DNA from: Lentisphaeria bacterium
Lineage (GTDB): Bacteria > Verrucomicrobiota > Lentisphaeria > Oligosphaerales > Oligosphaeraceae
NCBI GenBank assembly: GCA_016302725.1
Contig: JAEDNB010000062.1
Span: 1-10,771, forward strand
Direction: 5' to 3'
DNA: 10,771 bases
The notes under the pieces are model-generated. The model searched no databases and was not told the origin of the DNA. It saw only the letters and a list, made by a program, of their open reading frames with translations. Positions 1-7,085 of the stretch are shown one piece after another (position 1 is the first letter of the stretch; each line of letters opens with the position of its first letter). The translations under genes and the position numbers were made by a program.

Positions 1-2230
1 CGGGTGCGTCCCCTTTCTTGGGCGCCAGGGCGAAGCCGGTGAGGTCCCGGGAGTTCTCCAGGGAGTAGCCCTCCTCCGGGTCCATGAGGCCCGGGGCATG
101 GCACCAGAGGACGGTCTTCCCCTGGAGTCTTTCCTTCAGGCTGGCGCGGTCCTGCCGGCTCAAGACCCAGGCATTCCCCACGATGACGGCGGGGGTGTCC
201 ACCCCCTTTTCCATCAGGTCCTCCAGGTAGTACATCCCGCCGGCTGCGCCGCAGCGGGAGAGGGTCCCCCGGATGAGCTCGAAGGCGGGCAGGTTGAAAT
301 TCCGGGCGTCCTTGGTGTAGATGGCGGATCGCTCGGAGGAGGTGGCGGCGATGGCGGGGACGAAGGGACGGGGATTCCGGAGTTTCTCCTCTTCCATGTC
401 CCGGAGGTCTTCCATGACCGTCCAGAGCTGCCGGTCTTCATACCAGCCCAGCAGGGGCAGGTCCATCCACCAGCATCCCAGGTTGCGGACGATTTCCTCG
501 GCGGTGTGGCGGAGGAGCACGTTCCGGGTTTCCCGGGGGGTGGGGAGGCTGCGCTCCAGGCCCGCAAAAGCCCCCCGGGTGGCCAGGTAGGTGCGGCTGT
601 CATCCTCGAAGAACCAGAGTTTCCCTGCCCGGAGGATGGATTCCGCCGGGGTCATGGCAAGGCCGGCCTCGCCCTCCCAGCGGTCGGTGTAGTCGATGGG
701 GGAGCAGAGGATGTCGATGTCGGGGGAGGCCAGGAGGCGTCCGTTGTCCAGGTGTCCGCTGGCGCTCATGCGCTGCATCCGGCCGAAGGCGTTGATGTAG
801 CCATAGAAGAAGAGGACCAGTTTTTTCTCCTGGGTGGCCTCCCGGACACGCCGTGCCACCTGGAGGATGGCGTCGGTCATGGAGTTCTGGAGGAAGAGAT
901 AGTGGTCAATGACCTGCTGGTCCGCCAGGGGGTCCAGGACGGCGGTCCTGGGCTGGGCGGCCCTTTGGCGCTCTGGGGAGGGGGGCAGTGCGGTCTCCAG
1001 GGTGGCGCCGGGGGCCTTCCAGGCCTTTTGGAGCGCCTGGTCGGAGGGGTATTTTCGGGCGAGCCACTTTCGGAAGCCCTGGATTTCCACGGGGGAGTAG
1101 CCGTGGTAGTCCTCCTTCCAACTGTCCCGGTAGAACCACTCCTGGGTTTCCTGGGCGCAGGGATGGTATCCGGCAATGCGGTCGCCGTATTTTTCCTCCA
1201 GGTGCCGGATGGTCCCCTCCAGCATCTCCAGGGAGTCGTGGAGCCACTTTTCGCTGTTGACGCTGACCTCCCGCCTGTGGAAGATGGAGGAGGCCTCGTC
1301 CCATTTCATCAATTCATCGGGATTCTGGTCCTTCCACCATTCGGGGGCGTAGAGCATGAGGCGGGGGACGACGTAGGCGTCGGGATTGGCGCGGAAGATT
1401 TGTTCCAGGGCGGAGTCCACGGAGGAGAAGTCCTGGGGGAGTACCTGGGGCCAGGGCACGTCCAGGATGGTGGTGACGAAATCCACGCCGGCGTCGTGGG
1501 CCATCCGGATTTGCCGGGAGAAGACGGAGTCTGCGTCGGGGGCGTCGGCGAAGGCGGTGCGGTAGGCGATGGGGTGGGGGATGTAGAAGCCGGGGGTGAG
1601 GATGGCGTTGTCCCAGGAACTCCATATGCGGAAGCGCACGAGGTAGCGTGCGCCGTGTTCCAGTTTGGCCTTGATTCCCCTCAGGTAGAGGTGGGGATCC
1701 CTTCTGGCGTAGGCCTTTCCCGCCTCCGGGGTGAAGACGACAGAGAGGGCGGGGTTTCCGGGCTCTCCGGGATAGTCCCGGATGGCGGCCTGGAAGGAGG
1801 GTTCCTCGGGCAGGCGGGGCCAGATTTCCCAGGTGCGTCCGGGGAGGGAGAGGAAGGGGCCCTTGGGAGCGTCGTCAAAGGTCTGCCGGGGGAAGAGGGA
1901 TTCGCCGGTGTCCTCCCGGATGACCTCGAAGTCATCCAGGAAATATTCCCCGGGGGAGAGGGAGAAGCGGAAATGGAAGGTGAGTTCGCACTCCTCCTCC
2001 ACGATGGAGATTCTGGCGAGTTCCATATGCTGGTCCCCCTGCTGGAGGGGGATGGGGCTGCGCCCACGCCCCCCGTAGAACCAGCGGGCGCGGATGGCCT
2101 CCCCGTCCTTCTCTATGCGGGGGACTCCATGGGTGGTGCGGACGCGGAACTCCGCGGCACCCAGGGGGGAAGGTAGCAGGGGCAGCAGAAGGGCCAGCCC
2201 GGCCAAGGCGGAGAGGAGGGGGTTTTTCAT
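1..2230 (-). CDS. Exported GH42-like (clan GH-A) glycoside hydrolase, 3' end cut by window edge
   Basis: The first 743 residues are visible, starting at ATG 2230-2228, and the reading frame is still open at the left edge. Residues 1-25 form a signal peptide with a Lys start, a Leu-rich core and an end at about LGA-AEF, so export is expected. Residues about 26-205 are beta-rich and resemble a carbohydrate-binding jelly roll. From about 215 a barrel follows. GYHPCAQETQEWFY (354-367) looks like the acid/base motif of GH42-like enzymes, with Glu364 the likeliest acid/base and Glu361 an alternative. KLWFFEDDSRTYLA (537-550) matches the nucleophile region, with Glu542 the candidate. Residues about 625-735 (AVIVGNAWVL, GKTVLWCHAPG) resemble the beta-galactosidase trimerisation/GATase-like domain. 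The family suggests a beta-galactosidase-type enzyme, but many relatives are uncharacterised, so the sugar is unknown. It starts 14 bp after the upstream GH123-like gene and is probably the last visible member of that operon. No Shine-Dalgarno sequence is present; the leader is CCCTTTCC-ATG. Confidence 0.85.
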   Translation of the reverse strand, partial: MKNPLLSALAGLALLLPLLPSPLGAAEFRVRTTHGVPRIEKDGEAIRARWFYGGRGRSPIPLQQGDQHMELARISIVEEECELTFHFRFSLSPGEYFLDDFEVIREDTGESLFPRQTFDDAPKGPFLSLPGRTWEIWPRLPEEPSFQAAIRDYPGEPGNPALSVVFTPEAGKAYARRDPHLYLRGIKAKLEHGARYLVRFRIWSSWDNAILTPGFYIPHPIAYRTAFADAPDADSVFSRQIRMAHDAGVDFVTTILDVPWPQVLPQDFSSVDSALEQIFRANPDAYVVPRLMLYAPEWWKDQNPDELMKWDEASSIFHRREVSVNSEKWLHDSLEMLEGTIRHLEEKYGDRIAGYHPCAQETQEWFYRDSWKEDYHGYSPVEIQGFRKWLARKYPSDQALQKAWKAPGATLETALPPSPERQRAAQPRTAVLDPLADQQVIDHYLFLQNSMTDAILQVARRVREATQEKKLVLFFYGYINAFGRMQRMSASGHLDNGRLLASPDIDILCSPIDYTDRWEGEAGLAMTPAESILRAGKLWFFEDDSRTYLATRGAFAGLERSLPTPRETRNVLLRHTAEEIVRNLGCWWMDLPLLGWYEDRQLWTVMEDLRDMEEEKLRNPRPFVPAIAATSSERSAIYTKDARNFNLPAFELIRGTLSRCGAAGGMYYLEDLMEKGVDTPAVIVGNAWVLSRQDRASLKERLQGKTVLWCHAPGLMDPEEGYSLENSRDLTGFALAPKKGDAP

Positions 2231-2244
2231 GGAAAGGGCGGGGG

Positions 2245-4620
2245 TTAGGGGTGTGTGGCTGGCTGTCCCTCCAGGAGCTGGAGGAGGCGGTTGTGCTTCC
2301 GGTGGGCGAGGCGCGGATCCTTGGACCAGATGGCCAGGGAGGTGACCAGTTCATCCTCGACCTGGGCCTCCTTCCGGGCCTCCTGGAGCCACTGGGCTGC
2401 CGGGCCAGAGGCGGCGACGGGGGTGTTTTCCAGGGTCTGCCGAAGCTGGTCGAGGAGCATGGCGTCCTCCACGCCATCGCGCATGTATTTCAGGCGGAGG
2501 GAGGGGATGGGGCGGTCCTGGGCGGGGTAGAGGAGGCGTCCGTCTCCGTTGAAGTTGCCGAAGGAGTTTCCGTTCCAGGGTTCCTGGAGGACGGGGCCTC
2601 CGGCGACGGGGATGGGGATGGGTTCTCCCAGGGTATGGTTTCCGCCTTCATGGCGGATGGTGAGCCAGAGGGTGGAGGCGTAGTAGAGGAAGGCGTCCTG
2701 GTTGTCTACCTTCTTGGCCATGAAGCCCATGAGGAGGCGTGGGGCCATGCCGGGGTATTCCATGAGGAGGTTGGCAAAGGGGAGGAAGGGGCTGCAGGCC
2801 ACATAGTAGCCCACCCTCCGTCCCCGGGCGCGGGCGGCCTGGATGTTTTCCGGGTTGGCATGGAAGATCCGGGTTCCGGGGAACCATCCGTCCACGAGTT
2901 CGTCCAGCCCGCTCTTGAGTCCGAAGGTGTTGTCGTAGAGAGTGGTGTAGATGGGGACGCCGGGGAGGGCCTGGCGGACTTGGCGGAGGGTCTCCCGGAT
3001 GAGGGGGAATTGTTCGGCGGGGGCTTCGTCAAAGCAGTAGATGTAGGCCTTGTCCAGGATGCCCGCCTTCTGGTACATCCGGTAGGCTTCCTGCATCCTC
3101 TGGAGCCGTTCGGGGGAGAGGGCGCCGTTGATGTGCCCCAGGTTGAAAGATTTGGCTCCGCGGGCCAGGGCGTATTGGGTCTCCTCCAGGGCCCTGGGCT
3201 TGTCCGGCCCCATGTAGATTTCATCGGGCTGGAGGCGGTGCTGGAGGAGCATGTCCATGATGGCGTGCTTGTACTCCCAGTATCCCGGCGCATTGAAGGG
3301 GATGTGGGCGGGGCCTCCGTAACTGACGGGGGTGAAGTAGGGGGCGCCGGGCTCCAGGGTGACCTTCCGCACCTGGATGGCGAAGGGGAGGGCCTGGCGT
3401 TCGCCGTCCGCCACCACCACCACTTCCCCCCGGTAGAGTCCCGGCTTCTGGTCCCGGGGCACCTGGGCGTCCAGCCACCAGGACTGGTAGAGGCCCTCCT
3501 CCAGGGGGAAGGGGGCCTGGAGATACTCCAGGATGGGGTCCGGCCACAGCCCGCTGAACTCCACGGTGTAGTGGGGCTTGGGGCACTCCACGTAGCCCAC
3601 GGGGGAGAGGGTGAGGGCGTCCAGGGGGAAGGGGGTGCCATCCTCCTGGCGGGGGGGTGTTTCCAGGAAGGCGCGGACGGCCTGTGCGGGGCGGAGCGCC
3701 AGGGCGGCCAGCTGGGCGGATTCGGCTTCCCCCCGTGCGGCTTCCAGGGTATAGCCGGGGGAGGGGGGCGCCAGGAAGGCGTAGGGGCCCCGGTGGATTT
3801 TTTCCTCGGGGAAGCACCACAGGAGGGAGAGGGTCTTTCCCTTGGCCTCCTGGCGGAAGAGGAGGAGGTCCAGGCCGGGCAGCTGTCCCCGGCACTCCCG
3901 GAGGAGTTCCCTGGGGAAATGGAGGCTGGAGTCGTCCTGGAGATATTCATCCACCCGGTCCAGCATTTTGGGGAGGGACTGGGGGGCGTTCCGGCCCAGG
4001 CGTTCCTGGCGCCATTGGAGGGCCTCCCGGAGCCGCCTGGCCTCCTGGACCCCTTCCTCCCGGAGTTCCCGGGGCTCCCGGGATTCCCCGGTGATGTCCC
4101 CGAGGAAGAGCTGGAAGGGCTTTTTGGGCTGCATGCCGAAGAAATCCAGGTGGATGACCTGGGAGAGGTCGTGGCTTCCCTGGAAATCCTCCAGGGGGAG
4201 GACCAGGTGGTGCCTGCCGGCGGAGAAGGAGAGATTATACCAGGAGATGGGTCTGGCGTCCCCGGCGGTGCGGATTTCGATGCCCAGGAAGGTGCAGTCC
4301 TCCGGGACGAAGAGTTCGATGTGGAGGGACTGGAGATTTCTCCAATCCGCCAATTCGGGGGGGATGAGGAGTTTGGCGGAGGGCCAGCCCTGGCTGGCGG
4401 AGTAGGAGAAATGGCCTGTGAGGCCTGGTTCGGCGTTGGGCCAGGGGCGGATTTCCGCCGTCAAGTCCCCCTTCTCCACGGTGGTGGCCCAGTGAGGGGG
4501 GGCCAGGGGGCGGTCATAGGAGAAGGAGTAGAGAAGCCGTGTGGCCGCAGGAAGCCCTGCCGGCAGGAAGGCCAGGAGGAGCAGGAGGAAGGGCAGAAGG
4601 GCGGGCTTGGAGCGGGCCAT
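2245..4620 (-). CDS. Exported DUF4091/GH123-family glycoside hydrolase, paralog 3
   Basis: A 791-residue protein, third of three tandem paralogs. The chosen ATG (4620-4618) gives a compact signal peptide, residues 1-25, Lys then a Leu-rich core ending LPA-A. An in-frame ATG at 4653 would add 11 residues and overlap the previous stop codon by 8 bp. Domains: beta-rich N-terminal domain about 28-178, charged helical linker about 179-250, GH123 beta-sandwich about 265-420 (WPDPILEYL at 359-367, QSWWLD at 379-384), then the catalytic barrel. YIYCFDEAP carries the adjacent Asp531-Glu532 pair. In characterised GH123 beta-N-acetylgalactosaminidases such a pair works by substrate assistance: Asp positions the acetamido group and Glu is acid/base. 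GDGRLLYP (692-699) and RDGVED (714-719) mark the C-terminal DUF4091 signature. It is the most diverged copy: the TVSYGRN stretch and CC pair of the other two are FPGTRIFHANPEN and AC here, suggesting a different substrate. GalNAc specificity is inferred from the family only. Confidence 0.9.
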   Translation of the reverse strand: MARSKPALLPFLLLLLAFLPAGLPAATRLLYSFSYDRPLAPPHWATTVEKGDLTAEIRPWPNAEPGLTGHFSYSASQGWPSAKLLIPPELADWRNLQSLHIELFVPEDCTFLGIEIRTAGDARPISWYNLSFSAGRHHLVLPLEDFQGSHDLSQVIHLDFFGMQPKKPFQLFLGDITGESREPRELREEGVQEARRLREALQWRQERLGRNAPQSLPKMLDRVDEYLQDDSSLHFPRELLRECRGQLPGLDLLLFRQEAKGKTLSLLWCFPEEKIHRGPYAFLAPPSPGYTLEAARGEAESAQLAALALRPAQAVRAFLETPPRQEDGTPFPLDALTLSPVGYVECPKPHYTVEFSGLWPDPILEYLQAPFPLEEGLYQSWWLDAQVPRDQKPGLYRGEVVVVADGERQALPFAIQVRKVTLEPGAPYFTPVSYGGPAHIPFNAPGYWEYKHAIMDMLLQHRLQPDEIYMGPDKPRALEETQYALARGAKSFNLGHINGALSPERLQRMQEAYRMYQKAGILDKAYIYCFDEAPAEQFPLIRETLRQVRQALPGVPIYTTLYDNTFGLKSGLDELVDGWFPGTRIFHANPENIQAARARGRRVGYYVACSPFLPFANLLMEYPGMAPRLLMGFMAKKVDNQDAFLYYASTLWLTIRHEGGNHTLGEPIPIPVAGGPVLQEPWNGNSFGNFNGDGRLLYPAQDRPIPSLRLKYMRDGVEDAMLLDQLRQTLENTPVAASGPAAQWLQEARKEAQVEDELVTSLAIWSKDPRLAHRKHNRLLQLLEGQPATHP

Positions 4621-4645
4621 GGCGGTGGAAGGGGGGGCGTGGTGG

Positions 4646-4653
4646 CTACTCAT
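4646..4653 (-). promoter_or_regulatory. Alternative overlapping start for GH123 paralog 3
   Basis: The sequence ATGAGTAG contains an ATG (4653-4651) in frame with paralog 3 and, in another frame, the TAG stop of paralog 2 (4648-4646). Starting here would give an 802-residue product with an 11-residue polar extension ahead of the signal peptide and would allow translational coupling. The start at 4620 gives a more usual signal peptide. Neither start has a Shine-Dalgarno sequence, so spacing cannot decide. Confidence 0.35.
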
Positions 4654-7000
4654 TGGCGGGGGAGGGTTTTCCGGCGTATTCATCCAGGAGCCGCGCCAGG
4701 CGCAGTCTCTTTTCCTGGAGGAGCTGGGGGTCACGGGTCCAGTGGATGAGGTCCTGGACGAGGGAGGGCTCCACCTTCAGCTCCCGGGTGGCCTCGGTGA
4801 GCCACTCCCGGGACATGCCCTCCGGGGCGGCGACGGCCTTTTCCAGGAGGTCCATGTACATCCAGTCCTCCATGCCGTCCCGGATGCTCTTGAGGCGCGT
4901 GGTGGGGATGGGGCCGTCGGCGGCGGGATAGAGGAGCCGTCCGTCCCCGGAGAAGTTCCGGAAGGAGTTGGCGACCCAGGGTTCCTGGAGGAGGGGGCCT
5001 CCGGTGACGGGGATGGGGATTTCCTTGTCGCGGACATATCCCTTGTCGGTCTTGGTCCAGGTGGACCAGAGGCAGGAGCCGTAGTAGAGGAAACCGTCGG
5101 GGCGGTATTTCCTGGCCATGAAGCCCATGAGGAGGCGGTTGGCGGTGGCGGGGTGTTCCAGGAGGAAATTGGCGTAGGGGAGGAGGGGGGTGCAGCAGAC
5201 GTACCAGCCCACCTTTTTCCCCCGGGCGCGCGCCTCCGCCGCATAGGCGGCGTTCCGGCCATAGGAGACGGTGAGGGGAATCCATCCGTCCACCAGCTCC
5301 TCCATTCCGCTGGTCTTGCCGAAGGTGCCGTCGTAGAGGGTGGTGTAGATGGGCAGCCCCGGGGCGGCCTCGCGGATTTTTTTCAAGGTGTCGCGGATGA
5401 GGGGGAAGCGTTGTGCGGGGGCTTCGTCGAAGGTGTAGATGTAGGCCTTGTCGGCGATGCCCAGGCGTTGGCACTCCCGGTAGTTTTTGGCAAGGGTTTC
5501 CAGGATTTCCGGGGAGGGGCTGTCGTTGATGTAGCCCATGTTGAAGAATCCGGCGCCCTGTTCCAGGAGCCATTGGGAGTCTTCCAGCATATGGGGTCGG
5601 TCCACGCCCCGGTAGATTTGGTCGGGTTGCAGGCGGTGGCGGATGAGGAGGAGGGCGATTTCCCGCCAGTAGGCCCGCCTGGCCTCCGGGTCGGCGGGGT
5701 AGTTGGCCAGGGTGCCGAACTGGACAGGGGAGAAATAGGGGACTCCCTTGGACAGGGTGAAGGAGTGGACACGGATGGTGAAGGGAAGCACCAGGCTCCT
5801 GCCGCCGTCATAGGTGAATTTCACCGCCCCCCGGTAGAGCCCCGGCTTCTGGTCCTGGGGGACCTGGACATCCAGCCACCAGGACTGGTAGGTTTTCGCC
5901 TCCAGGGGGAAGGGGGCCTGGAGATACTCCAGGATGGGGTCGGGCCAGTAGCCGATGTGTTCCGTCTGGTAGGGCGGATCCTGGGTTTTCACGTAGCCCA
6001 CGGGGGCCAGCATGAGGGCCTCCCGGGGGATTTGCGTCCCGTCCTCCATGGCGGGGAGGGTTTCCCATTCCGCCTGGATTCCCTGCAGGGGGGTGGGGGC
6101 ATAGGCCACCAACTGGGCGGATTCCCCCTCGCCGCGGGCCGCCTCCAGGGCATATTCCCGGAGGGGGGCGTGGAGGAAGGCGTAGTCTTCCCGGAGGACC
6201 TTTTCCTCGGGCATGCACCAGCGCAGGGCGACCCCCCCCTCCGCCTCCGCCGCCCGTCGGAAATACAGGGCGTCCAGGCGGGGGAAGACCTTGCCGCACT
6301 CCTTTTGGAAGCGCTCCACCTGCCTGGTCTCCGGGGTTTCGGGGAGGAAGCTCTCCAGGGCCTGGAGCTGGGCGGCGGAGGGGGGCAGTTTCCCCTTCAG
6401 GAGGGCCTTGCGCCATTCCAGGCCGGCGCGGGCTTCCTGCATGGCGGCCTTGTTCCTGGCGGCCTCCTCCTCGGGGTCGCGAAGTTCCAGCCGGATTTCC
6501 CCCACGTAGATGGAGTATTCCTGGGCGACATCCCCCGTGAAGATGTCGATGTATTTCACCTGGCTCAAGTCAAAGCCAACCATCTGCTCCAGGGGGAGGC
6601 GCAGGGTGTTGCGCCCCTGCTGGCATTCCGTGAGGGCCTGGCTGCTGAAGGAGAAGCGCCGGGGGAGTTCCGGGATGGTGGCCACCTCCACGCCCACCCG
6701 CTTGGGAATCTCGGAGTACAGTTCAATGACGAGGGTCCTGGCGTTGCTCCAGTCCCGCATTTCCTGGGGCACCTGGAATTTCCCGGAAGGCCAGCCGCCG
6801 GAGGAGACGGGGTAGGTGAATTTTACCGTGAGCCCCGATTCCCCGTTGGGCCAGGGGGCCAGGGACATGTTCACCGGCCCGCCCTCTAACTTCCAGTCCG
6901 CCTCGGGAGGACGGTCCGAGGAGGGGACCGTGAGGAGCGCCTCCTTGGCCGGCAGGGCCAGGGAGAGGAGGAGAAGCAGGGAAAGGAGGAGGTTGCGCAT
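4646..7000 (-). CDS. Exported DUF4091/GH123-family glycoside hydrolase, paralog 2
   Basis: A 784-residue protein. Residues 1-18 are a short signal peptide (Arg start, Leu-rich core, end at about LPA-K). An N-terminal beta-rich domain spans about 25-172 (APWPNGESGLTVKFTY, then GGWPSGKF), resembling a carbohydrate-binding sandwich. A helical, charged linker follows (about 174-250). The GH123 beta-sandwich is about 258-415, with WPDPILEYL at 352-360 and QSWWLDVQVP at 372-381. The catalytic barrel is about 420-720; YIYTFDEAP holds the Asp525-Glu526 pair expected for substrate-assisted hydrolysis of 2-acetamido sugars. GDGRLLYP (685-692) and RDGMEDW (707-713) are the C-terminal family signature. 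It is closest to paralog 1, sharing a 64-nt identical DNA block with it, and is preceded by an 85-bp gap with a hairpin and a 24-bp tandem duplication. There is no Shine-Dalgarno sequence; a CCCCCTTTCCTCCC tract abuts the ATG. The likely activity is exo-beta-N-acetylhexosaminidase or galactosaminidase, by family inference only. Confidence 0.92.
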   Translation of the reverse strand: MRNLLLSLLLLLSLALPAKEALLTVPSSDRPPEADWKLEGGPVNMSLAPWPNGESGLTVKFTYPVSSGGWPSGKFQVPQEMRDWSNARTLVIELYSEIPKRVGVEVATIPELPRRFSFSSQALTECQQGRNTLRLPLEQMVGFDLSQVKYIDIFTGDVAQEYSIYVGEIRLELRDPEEEAARNKAAMQEARAGLEWRKALLKGKLPPSAAQLQALESFLPETPETRQVERFQKECGKVFPRLDALYFRRAAEAEGGVALRWCMPEEKVLREDYAFLHAPLREYALEAARGEGESAQLVAYAPTPLQGIQAEWETLPAMEDGTQIPREALMLAPVGYVKTQDPPYQTEHIGYWPDPILEYLQAPFPLEAKTYQSWWLDVQVPQDQKPGLYRGAVKFTYDGGRSLVLPFTIRVHSFTLSKGVPYFSPVQFGTLANYPADPEARRAYWREIALLLIRHRLQPDQIYRGVDRPHMLEDSQWLLEQGAGFFNMGYINDSPSPEILETLAKNYRECQRLGIADKAYIYTFDEAPAQRFPLIRDTLKKIREAAPGLPIYTTLYDGTFGKTSGMEELVDGWIPLTVSYGRNAAYAAEARARGKKVGWYVCCTPLLPYANFLLEHPATANRLLMGFMARKYRPDGFLYYGSCLWSTWTKTDKGYVRDKEIPIPVTGGPLLQEPWVANSFRNFSGDGRLLYPAADGPIPTTRLKSIRDGMEDWMYMDLLEKAVAAPEGMSREWLTEATRELKVEPSLVQDLIHWTRDPQLLQEKRLRLARLLDEYAGKPSPANE

Positions 7001-7046
7001 GGGAGGAAAGGGGGAGGGAGGTATGGGAGGAAAGGGGGAGGGAGGC
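6999..7046 (-). repeat. 24-bp tandem duplication at the start of GH123 paralog 2
   Basis: Two adjacent copies (6999-7022 and 7023-7046) differ only at their last base. On the coding strand each is a pyrimidine tract, CCTCCCTCCCCCTTTCCTCCCAT, with one flanking base. The downstream copy runs into the real start codon (ATG at 7000-6998); the equivalent triplet of the upstream copy is ATA at 7024-7022, in frame because 24 is a multiple of three. The plus strand has many runs of three to five G and could form G-quadruplexes. The duplication lengthens the leader of this gene only. Confidence 0.85.
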
Positions 7047-7071
7047 AGGGGAGGGAAGGCGTCCCTGCCTC
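7042..7071 (-). other. Intercistronic 9-bp GC hairpin
   Basis: On the coding strand GAGGCAGGG (7071-7063) is followed by 12 bases and its perfect complement CCCTGCCTC (7050-7042). It begins 14 bases after the stop codon of paralog 1 and slightly overlaps the 24-bp repeat. No U-tract follows, so it is not a standard Rho-independent terminator. It could protect the upstream transcript end, be a processing site, or lower expression of downstream genes. Confidence 0.5.
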
Positions 7072-7085
7072 GGGTGGCTTTTGTC

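Noticed and set aside
98..2176. 692-codon open frame on the plus strand opposite the GH42-like gene
   Set aside because: The minus-strand frame is open throughout, has a signal peptide and GH-A motifs, and only lacks a visible stop because the window ends.
4621..4734. Longer start for GH123 paralog 3 at 4734
   Set aside because: It would add 38 residues lacking any signal features and overlap the end of paralog 2 by about 90 bases. The Met at 4620 directly precedes a good signal peptide.
2251..4749. 832-codon open frame on the plus strand opposite GH123 paralog 3
   Set aside because: The translation is low-complexity, rich in Gly, Glu and Val, with no signal peptide or recognisable motif. 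The minus strand has a full family match, so this is a codon-bias shadow.
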